From CAYWTX01 sp964461295 (lineage in GTDB: Bacteria; Planctomycetota; Phycisphaerae; SM23-33), in NCBI GenBank assembly GCA_964461295.1, contig CAYWTX010000446.1, forward strand, positions 1-10,110: 10,110 bases of DNA, given 5' to 3'. Under the pieces are notes generated by a model. It was not told the origin of the DNA. It made no database searches and saw only the letters and a list, made by a program, of their open reading frames with translations. This document shows, piece after piece, positions 1 through 4,869 of the stretch (position 1 is the stretch's first letter; each line of letters begins with the position of its first letter). Both the position numbers and the translations under genes were made by a program.

Positions 1-2
1 CT

Positions 3-152
3 TTCACCGACAAAGACGTTTACGTTCGAGCTTTCACGCCGGCAGTCGCCTGCGGGCGCGTCGAATATGACTACCCGGGCAAACCGTCAACTCCCGGGGC
101 CGGTCTCGCACCGGCTGGACACGCAGCCTTGCAGGCTGCAAGGGAAACCTGA
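3..152 (+). CDS. 3' end of an unrecognised plus-strand gene (partial)
   Basis: This frame is open from the left edge to a TGA at 150-152 and encodes 49 residues. It begins FTDKDVYVRAFTPAV, continues with GRVEYDYPGKP, and ends in an Ala/Gly/Pro-rich tail (residues about 29-49) finishing AARET. The first 28 codons have mostly G or C in third position (19 of 28 by hand count), which fits the GC-rich host. The mix of aromatic and charged residues looks more protein-like than the other frames here. I do not recognise the family. The stop codon overlaps the first bases of the left copy of the 46-base repeat, so the gene either ends naturally there or was cut by the event that placed the repeat. Another plus-strand frame is also open across this stretch, so the assignment is tentative. 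The gene would be convergent with everything else in the window. Confidence 0.4.
   Translation, partial: FTDKDVYVRAFTPAVACGRVEYDYPGKPSTPGAGLAPAGHAALQAARET
99..142. repeat. two adjacent small inverted repeats (hairpins)
   Basis: Two short dyads lie in tandem. The first is GCCGGT-CTCGC-ACCGGC at 99-115 (6 bp stem, 5 base loop). The second is GCAGCCT-TGC-AGGCTGC at 123-139 (7 bp stem, 3 base loop), which overlaps a near-perfect palindrome at 128-142. Neither is followed by a T run on either strand, so they are not classical intrinsic terminators. They lie inside the 3' end of the apparent plus-strand gene and just beside the left 46-base repeat. Confidence 0.4.
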
Positions 153-196
153 TTTAGCGGGCCGGGACCGGGCGGCCGGGAGGGGGTGGGGGGTTA
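151..196. repeat. 46-base G-rich direct repeat, left copy
   Basis: The sequence starts GATTTAGCGGGCCGGGACCG and ends GGGGGTGGGGGGTTA. It matches 870-915 in the same orientation at 44 of 46 positions, with differences at repeat positions 6 (A/C) and 24 (G/T). The plus strand is very G-rich and contains internal CCGGG dyads. It marks the point where the helicase-like stub on the minus strand stops looking like a protein and where the plus-strand partial gene ends. It could be a dispersed intergenic (REP-like) repeat or the scar of an insertion or deletion. No transposase is linked to it here. Confidence 0.8.
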
Positions 197-292
197 TCGC
201 CGGCCGCGCGTACGTCTGCCCCAGCCAGTCCAGATGCCCCCGCAAGGCGGCGACCAGCGTGTTCCCGTTCCGGTTGTCAACGAGTTCGGGCT

Positions 293-772
293 TCATATAG
301 TCATCTTGAAGGGCCATGGCAGACAGGTTGGCATGAGCAATGACAACACAGTGCAGAACGCGCCAATGACCAGGGTCGCACAACAAATGACAGGGATCAC
401 ATATCCAATCAGTCTTCGCCGGCTGCATCCCCTGCCCAAAAAGTCCCCTTTGTACTTGGCATTGCACAGCCTATGCACTACGTTTGCGGCGTACTTCTCC
501 GGCAATGCATCGAACAAGAGGGACATCTTGGCGTGTACGCGGAAGAGGGCAAGGGCAAGGAGAACAGAGACTACAGCCCCTACGGCCAGAACCATGAGGG
601 TCAGGATTGGTGACACGCGAACCTGTACAACTCCAACCACAACGGCCGCAAAGAAAATCAAGAGGAAGTGTAGCCTTCGACAGACCAAATCCTCCGCGAA
701 CTCTCGTTCTTCACAGAGTCGTTCGGATTTCCTCAGTTCCTCTTCAAGTATTGACAATTCCTGAGGTGACAC
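293..772 (-). CDS. small three-helix membrane protein, unknown function
   Basis: The start is a GTG at 772. AAAGGA lies six bases upstream, and upstream codons of the open frame run into the right-hand repeat, so the longer frame is not credible. The product is 159 residues. Residues 1-33 are charged and probably helical (EEELRKSERLCEEREFAEDL). Hydrophobic segments follow at about 35-50, 55-77 and 121-147. A basic and polar loop between the second and third contains LPEKYAANVVHRLCNAKYKG and a GRGCSRRR patch. It should be an inner-membrane protein with a cytoplasmic N-terminal helix. I do not recognise the family. Its stop overlaps the start of the helicase-like stub (ATGA), so the two were once an operon. 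GC is about 52% over 301-780 by hand count, well below the neighbouring genes, which suggests horizontal acquisition. With its partner gone, its present function is uncertain. Confidence 0.65.
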   Translation of the reverse strand: MSPQELSILEEELRKSERLCEEREFAEDLVCRRLHFLLIFFAAVVVGVVQVRVSPILTLMVLAVGAVVSVLLALALFRVHAKMSLLFDALPEKYAANVVHRLCNAKYKGDFLGRGCSRRRLIGYVIPVICCATLVIGAFCTVLSLLMPTCLPWPFKMTI

Positions 773-869
773 TGTATTTCCTTTCTTTCCAAGAAAAAAC
801 CTCACTATGGTCGCGGGTTCAGTGTGCGAAAGCACCGCATCACCGCGTCCAATAACTGATAGGAAGTTT

Positions 870-915
870 GATTTCGCGGGCCGGGACCGGGCTGCCGGGA
901 GGGGGTGGGGGGTTA
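870..915. repeat. 46-base G-rich direct repeat, right copy
   Basis: This is the second copy of the element at 151-196, in the same orientation, with 2 mismatches in 46. It lies about 100 bases upstream of the membrane-protein GTG, so the pair encloses a 673-base, lower-GC segment. On the minus strand it begins TAACCCCCCACCCCCTCCCG. It sits in a true intergenic space, whereas the left copy interrupts a gene frame. Confidence 0.8.
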
Positions 916-1091
916 GGGGGGCGGGGGCGTCCAGTCCGCCACCGCTAGGCTTCCCGATTCCGCAAGACGCTCTGCTTGCCGCGACTCCGCTCCTTTCCGA
1001 CAGTTCCAACGGCGGTTACAGTCAGTTCGTGCGATCCGAGGAGACAGACCGCCACCGCGAAAGCGCAACAATACCACGGACCCGCAGATGT

Positions 1092-1141
1092 GGGAAGAAA
1101 AAAAGAGAAAAATCTATCCCGGGACACCATACGGTTTTCCC
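1092..1141 (-). terminator. possible rho-independent terminator of purH
   Basis: On the minus strand, about 100 bases after the purH stop, GGGAAAACCGTATGGTGTCCC can fold into an imperfect hairpin. GGGA pairs with TCCC and ACC with GGT, around a GTAT loop with a small internal bulge. About eight bases later comes a T-rich run, TTTTTCTCTTTTTTTC. Orientation and position suit purH. The stem is short and the distance to the T run is longer than ideal. Confidence 0.35.
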
Positions 1142-1240
1142 TTCGTCTTCCTCGGTTGCCGGCTGGTCGAATGAGAGACGGCGCCCGCCAGGGAGCGCCG
1201 CTTCTTACTCTCTTCGCTGATCCCTGACAGCTTCCTCTTC

Positions 1241-2866
1241 TCAATGGTTGAAGTGTCTCGTGCCCGTGAAGATCATCGCCAGGCCCAGCTCGTCGGCGCG
1301 GGCGATCACGTCGGCGTCCTTCTTCCCGCCGCCGGGCTCGATCACTGCCGTCGCGCCCGCCTCGGCCGCCCACTCCAGGCTGTCGGGGAACGGGAAGAAC
1401 GCGTCGCTCGCCAGGGCGCAGCCCTTGGTGTCGGCGCCCTTGCCGCCGTAGCCCTTCGCCAGCATCATCGCCAGCCTGGCCGAGTTCACGCGGCTCATCT
1501 GCCCGGCCCCGGCGCCCAGCAGCGTGCGGTCCTTCGCCAGCACGATCGCGTTGCTCTTCACGTGCTTGCACACGATCCACGCGAACCGAACGTCGTTCAT
1601 CTCGCCGGCACTGGGCTGCCGCTTCGTGACGACCTTCCACTGGTCCTCGTTAAGCCCCAGCAGGTCGCGGTCCTGCACTAGCGCCCCGCCCACCACATAG
1701 CGGAAGTACCGCTCCTTGTTCCGCCGGCCGCTCAGCTCGCCCAGTTCCAGCAGGCGCACTTCCTGGCCCCAGCCCTCGCGGGCCTGGATGATCTCGATGG
1801 CCCCCGGCTCGTAACTCGGCGCCGCGATGATCTCCGCGAAGAACCCCATCGCGCCCGCCGCCTTGCCCCACCGCTTGTAGCTCTCCACGATCGCCGTCGC
1901 CAGCGCCTTGGTCACCGGCCGGTTCACAGCGATGATGCCGCCCATGGCCGCGTTGACGTCCGCCAGATACGCCTTGCGGTACGCCTCGACCAGGTCCGCG
2001 TCGGTCGCGCAGCCGGCCGGGTTGGCGTGCTTGATGATCGCCACGGTCGGCTCGGCGAACTCCTTCACCAGCTCGATCGCGCCGTTGGCGTCGAAGTAGT
2101 TGTTGTACGAAATCGCCTTGCCTCCGACGAGCCTTGCCGTGCCGACGCCCGCCTCACTCGCGTCGCCGCTGGAATAGAACGCCGCCCGCTGGTGGCTGTT
2201 CTCCCCGTAACGCAGGTCCGCCACCTTCCTGAGGCTCAGCCCCAGGCGGTCGGGCAGGAACTGCCCCCGCTGCTCGGCCAGGTACGTCGAGATGGCCGTG
2301 TCGTAGTTCATCGTCGTGCAGAACGCCTCGTGGGCGAGCTTCTGCCGTAGCGGGAAGCTCACGGCGGCGTTGTTCGCCCGCATCTCGGCCAGCACTTCCG
2401 CGTACTGCCTCGCCTCGGTCACGACCGTCACGTAGCGGTGGTTCTTCGCCGCCGCCCGGACCATCGTCGGCCCGCCGATGTCGATCATCTCCACCGCCTC
2501 GGCCAGCGTGCAGCCGGGCTTGGCGATCGCCTGCTCGAAGGGATACAGCCCCACGCACACCAGGTCAATCAGCTCCAGGCCGTGCCTGGCGATGTCGGCC
2601 TGGTGATCGGGGTCGTCGCGCAGGGCAAGGATGCCGCCGTGCACCTTGGGATGCAGCGTGACAACGCGATGGCCCAGCATGGAGGGGAAGCCCGTCCACT
2701 CCTGCACGTCACGGCACTTGATTCCCGCGGCCGACAGGGCCTTCGCCGTGCCGCCGGAGGAGAGGATCTCGACCCCCATGCCGGCCAGGGCCCGGGCGAA
2801 TTCGGCGACGCCGGTTTTGTCGAAAACGCTGATCAACGCGCGACGAAGGGTGACCATCCCGTCCAT
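1241..2866 (-). CDS. purH: bifunctional AICAR formyltransferase / IMP cyclohydrolase
   Basis: PurH catalyses the last two steps of purine synthesis in the cytoplasm: formylation of AICAR with 10-formyl-THF, then ring closure to IMP. The ATG at 2866 is preceded by AAAGGAG (2876-2882) with a nine-base gap. Upstream ATGs at 2902 and 2875 lack or overlap this site. The product is 541 residues, slightly long for a bacterial PurH. The N-terminal MGS-like cyclohydrolase domain (about 1-190) shows SVFDKTGVAEFARAL, EILSSGGTAKAL, TLHPKVHGGILALRD and IDIGGPTMVRAAAKNH. The transformylase domain follows with RYGENSHQ (219-226; usually RYGENPHQ), SYNNYFDANGA (about 253), KHANPAG (Lys279-His280, the catalytic pair) and KSNAIVLAKD. 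It ends with GAGAGQMSRV, SDAFFPFPDS and TGTRHFNH. In KHANPAG the usual Cys of NPCG is Ala. The gene appears complete. Confidence 0.97.
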   Translation of the reverse strand: MDGMVTLRRALISVFDKTGVAEFARALAGMGVEILSSGGTAKALSAAGIKCRDVQEWTGFPSMLGHRVVTLHPKVHGGILALRDDPDHQADIARHGLELIDLVCVGLYPFEQAIAKPGCTLAEAVEMIDIGGPTMVRAAAKNHRYVTVVTEARQYAEVLAEMRANNAAVSFPLRQKLAHEAFCTTMNYDTAISTYLAEQRGQFLPDRLGLSLRKVADLRYGENSHQRAAFYSSGDASEAGVGTARLVGGKAISYNNYFDANGAIELVKEFAEPTVAIIKHANPAGCATDADLVEAYRKAYLADVNAAMGGIIAVNRPVTKALATAIVESYKRWGKAAGAMGFFAEIIAAPSYEPGAIEIIQAREGWGQEVRLLELGELSGRRNKERYFRYVVGGALVQDRDLLGLNEDQWKVVTKRQPSAGEMNDVRFAWIVCKHVKSNAIVLAKDRTLLGAGAGQMSRVNSARLAMMLAKGYGGKGADTKGCALASDAFFPFPDSLEWAAEAGATAVIEPGGGKKDADVIARADELGLAMIFTGTRHFNH

Positions 2867-2875
2867 GAAAGACAT

Positions 2876-2882
2876 CTCCTTT
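2876..2882 (-). promoter_or_regulatory. ribosome binding site of purH
   Basis: AAAGGAG on the minus strand lies nine bases before the ATG at 2866 and decides the start. The ATG immediately abutting it (2875) is too close to be used, and the one at 2902 lies upstream of it. Confidence 0.7.
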
Positions 2883-2906
2883 CTTCCAGAACGTGAGACC
2901 ATCGAG

Positions 2907-2969
2907 CCGGGGGCCGGAGGCCATGCGCCTTTGTCCCTCTTGGCGAGGGCTGGTCACTTCAGTGACCGG
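2907..2969 (-). promoter_or_regulatory. hairpin-rich leader of purH
   Basis: The 123-base gap between the lipoprotein gene and purH contains three dyads in a row. A perfect GGTCAC-TTCA-GTGACC at 2952-2967 can extend to about 8 bp including a G-T pair at 2950-2969. CCCTC-TTGGC-GAGGG lies at 2935-2949, directly adjacent. A small GGCC-GGA-GGCC lies near 2911-2921. None is followed by a T run, so a standard intrinsic terminator is not supported. They may punctuate or stabilise the message between the two genes, or act in the 5' leader of purH. The dyads are seen; a function is not shown. Confidence 0.35.
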
Positions 2970-2989
2970 TTTGACTGCATCCAGTTCGT

Positions 2990-4330
2990 CTACGGCGTCA
3001 CGGGCAGCGGGGGCGCCGGCGCCTTCTTCGGTACCGGCAACGCCGGCAACGCCGGCGCCTTGCCCACTGCGACCTTCTTCAGCGACGCGGCCGTCATGTG
3101 CTCCGCGCCCACCTGCCGCAGGCAATACAGTCGCCCATCGCGATCGCCGACCCACACGCCCGAAGCAGCGGTGTTGTCCGCGTAGAGACTGCATCTTGTC
3201 AGCGGCACGGCGGCCCGCACCTTGCCGAGCACCTCGTCCACCAGCAGCAGGTTGCCGCGGTGATCCAGCACGAAGGTCGAGGGGCCCTGGGCGGTAGGCA
3301 TGGCCGCCAGGACGCGGCGGCCTTCGCTCAGCGACCAGCGGGCCCGCCCGCTGGCGGGATCGAGGGCGTAGAGCTTGTCGCCGCGGGCGTACTGGTAGAC
3401 GCACTGTTCGCTGACCTGGATGGGATCGAGGAGGTCGCCCTGCGTGCTGAACTTCCACAGCGGCTCGCCGCCCCTCAGCGGGAAGGCGAACACACGCCGC
3501 TGAACCGACGGCACAAACGCGGCCCGGTTGTCCACGACGATCGGCGCGACCACCTCCGACGACATCGTCGGCCAGCCTTGCCTACTCTCCGGCGGCCAGA
3601 CCTGGGCCAGCGCGTCGCCGGCGCGGAGCACGTACAGATGCCCGTCGGCGCCGGCGACGTAGACCCGCACGATGTCCGAGGACTGCTGCACGCGCGGCGC
3701 CGCCCACAGGATCTGCGGCGTGTACAGCACCCAGGCCACCGTCAGCGTGTTGAGGTGGTAGGCCACCACGCGCCCGTCGTTGGATCCCACGTAGAAGTAC
3801 GTCCCGTCGCACGCCCCGCCCGTGTTGGCGACGAAGTCCTGCGACTTCAGGTCGAAGCTGATCTCCCGAAGCACCTCGCCGCTGTCGCGGCTCAGCACCA
3901 GCGCCTTGTGCGTCGTGTTCACGATCACCACGTTCTGCGCCGGCAGCGTCTCTTCCGGCGGCCGGCGCAGGATCGCCTCGATCCCCGGCAGATCCTTCGC
4001 CATCCGGGCCGCCGCGCTGTGGCACGGCGGGAACACCTGCTGGCTGGCGGGCGCGATGGTGCGCGTCCACTTGCGCACGCCCTTGGCCGCGTCGACCGCG
4101 ATCATCACATTGTCGTTGGTGAGGCAGTAGAGGTTCTCCTCCACCAGCGTGAGGCGGACAAGCGTCTGGCCGGGCGACAGGCCCAGGGGCAGTTCCCAGT
4201 ACCGCTCCAACCCCACTTTGCCCAAGACCTCGTTGCCCACGAACGTGGTGCCACGCTGGGAGACATCGGCACAGCCAACCAGGGCGGCCGCTACCGTCGC
4301 CGCCAGCACCCATCCCGCCTTACGACGCAT
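2990..4330 (-). CDS. PQQ/BamB-like beta-propeller lipoprotein
   Basis: The ATG at 4330 has AAGGAG six bases upstream and starts directly on a signal peptide; the longer open frame from 4381 adds an unlikely N-terminus. The product is 446 residues. Residues 1-19 form a basic then hydrophobic signal, MRRKAGWVLAATVAAALVG, with Cys20 in an LVGC lipobox, so it is probably a membrane-anchored lipoprotein facing the periplasm. The rest shows PQQ-type blade repeats: NVMIAVDAAKGVRKWTR, VLSRDSGEVLREISF, VGSNDGRVVAYHLNT, AGADGHLYVLRAGD, DKLYALDPASGRARWSL and WVGDRDGRLYCLRQ. A Pro/Ala-rich tail of about 30 residues ends the protein. It resembles BamB-family scaffolds, but no enzymatic motif is visible and true PQQ binding is not implied. 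It follows the small acidic protein gene by 31 bases, so the two are probably cotranscribed, perhaps with purH downstream. Confidence 0.8.
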   Translation of the reverse strand: MRRKAGWVLAATVAAALVGCADVSQRGTTFVGNEVLGKVGLERYWELPLGLSPGQTLVRLTLVEENLYCLTNDNVMIAVDAAKGVRKWTRTIAPASQQVFPPCHSAAARMAKDLPGIEAILRRPPEETLPAQNVVIVNTTHKALVLSRDSGEVLREISFDLKSQDFVANTGGACDGTYFYVGSNDGRVVAYHLNTLTVAWVLYTPQILWAAPRVQQSSDIVRVYVAGADGHLYVLRAGDALAQVWPPESRQGWPTMSSEVVAPIVVDNRAAFVPSVQRRVFAFPLRGGEPLWKFSTQGDLLDPIQVSEQCVYQYARGDKLYALDPASGRARWSLSEGRRVLAAMPTAQGPSTFVLDHRGNLLLVDEVLGKVRAAVPLTRCSLYADNTAASGVWVGDRDGRLYCLRQVGAEHMTAASLKKVAVGKAPALPALPVPKKAPAPPLPVTP

Positions 4331-4361
4331 GCGATGCTCCTTGCCGTTTGCCTGTGCCGCA

Positions 4362-4655
4362 CTACGGCTCCAGGTGTACAAAATCGCTCAAGTCCAGCCC
4401 GCCGTCCTGCTCGAACCGCCTCAGGCGGCCAATGCGCTCCAGGTCGTCGTTGATCCGGTTGGCGAGCTTGAATATGTACGGCCGTCCCGCCAGGCGGGCC
4501 TGGAGGTCAGCCTCCATCTCGTCCCAGCTTCCTTCGTACAGTTCCGTCCTGAGCACCACCAGCATCCGCTCTTCGCGGCTCATGCTCGCGACGAACTGAC
4601 GCATCCGCTCATGCTCTGCCGCCGCGCCAGCCACATGACACCTCGCGCGGGCCAT
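4362..4655 (-). CDS. small conserved-looking acidic protein, unknown function
   Basis: From an ATG at 4655, nine bases after GGGGA, the product is 97 residues. A GTG two codons upstream (4661) and ATGs at 4604 (MRQFVASMSREER) and 4583 (MSREERMLVVLR) are alternatives with weaker ribosome sites, and the conserved-looking part begins near the last two. The body reads SREERMLVVLRTELYEGSWD, then EMEADLQARLAGRPYIFKLA, NRINDDLERIGRLRRFEQDG and LDLSDFVHLEP. It is predicted soluble, helical and cytoplasmic, with no signal or membrane segment. I have an impression of similar short proteins in planctomycetes, but no function is known to me. It precedes the propeller lipoprotein by 31 bases and probably shares its transcript. 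Codon use is GC-rich like its neighbours. Confidence 0.65.
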   Translation of the reverse strand: MARARCHVAGAAAEHERMRQFVASMSREERMLVVLRTELYEGSWDEMEADLQARLAGRPYIFKLANRINDDLERIGRLRRFEQDGGLDLSDFVHLEP

Positions 4656-4682
4656 CCGCACCGGTCCCCACCGACCGCGGGT

Positions 4683-4711
4683 ATCCTAGGCCCGCGCAAA
4701 GACAAATGCAA
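4683..4711 (-). promoter_or_regulatory. possible sigma70-type promoter for the small protein-lipoprotein operon
   Basis: On the minus strand TTGCAT (4711-4706) and TAGGAT (4688-4683) are separated by 17 bases. The -35 box matches consensus at 3 of 6 positions and the -10 box at 4 of 6. Transcription would begin near 4676, leaving about 20 bases that include GGGGA before the ATG at 4655. The spacing and position are good, the boxes weak. Confidence 0.3.
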
Positions 4712-4869
4712 CCTTCTTCAAAGGCGGCAACCCATCGCTTCCTGTCGCCCCTTCAGGTCAGAAAGCTTCACCAATGGCTTTCCGCGAACGGGTGAACCGT
4801 CACGCCCGGGGGCTTCCCGGTTCCCGATGTGCACGCGCGCCCGCCGCCGGTTGCCGTCGGGACCGCGCC

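Larger units (their letters stand above)
87..296 (-). pseudogene. truncated N-terminus of a PLD-like/SNF2-type helicase (stub)
   Basis: From an ATG at 296, minus strand, about 33 codons read MKPELVDNRNGNTLVAALRG, then HLDWLGQTYARPA. This resembles, from memory, the first residues of large helicase-related proteins whose N-terminal phospholipase-D-like domain opens with a 'xxDNRDGNTLxxAL' motif. At about position 198 the protein-like sequence stops and the frame enters the 46-base repeat. It continues as low-quality sequence (TPHPLPAARSRPAK) to a stop at 87-89, giving at most 69 residues. No PLD catalytic motif or helicase motif remains, so the gene is broken. Its ATG overlaps the TGA of the upstream membrane-protein gene in an ATGA, a typical sign of translational coupling, and no separate Shine-Dalgarno is evident. 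The family call rests on about 20 residues and is inference; truncation at the repeat is seen directly. Confidence 0.5.
773..1240. other. intergenic stretch between the membrane-protein gene and purH
   Basis: These 468 bases hold the right copy of the 46-base repeat (870-915), a possible purH terminator (about 1092-1141) and a short dyad CGGCGC/GCGCCG at 1179-1200. Open frames across it are mostly extensions of purH shadow frames. One minus-strand frame from an ATG at about 1130 to a stop near 945 encodes about 60 residues with a hydrophobic patch. It has no close homolog I recognise and overlaps the putative terminator, so I do not call it. The GTG and AAAGGA of the membrane gene lie at the left end; no clear promoter box is visible upstream of them. 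Confidence 0.5.

Noticed and set aside
151..915. Two-copy repeat as the start of a CRISPR array or as insertion-sequence ends
   Set aside because: There are only two copies 720 bases apart in direct orientation, with no regular spacers, no terminal inverted repeats and no transposase.
773..1009. N-terminal extension of the membrane protein to an upstream start at 1009
   Set aside because: The extension translates the G-rich repeat (TPHPLPAARSRPAK). The GTG at 772 has a good AAAGGA at correct spacing.
945..1130. Short minus-strand frame of about 60 codons with a hydrophobic patch (FFSFFLPTSAGPWYCC)
   Set aside because: The T-rich run that encodes its hydrophobic start coincides with the putative purH terminator, the ribosome site is weak and the tail is not protein-like.
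1179..1200. CGGCGC/GCGCCG dyad as purH terminator
   Set aside because: It has a six-base stem with a ten-base loop and no T run after it on the minus strand; the site at 1092-1141 fits better.
3098..4453. A 451-codon plus-strand open frame
   Set aside because: It lies antisense to the propeller lipoprotein, is Arg/His/Pro-rich as expected of antisense frames in GC-rich genes, and has no recognisable domain.
4780..4803. Imperfect hairpin (GTGA-CGGT-TCAC core) downstream of the GreA-like gene as a terminator
   Set aside because: The stem is short and bulged and no T run follows on the minus strand.
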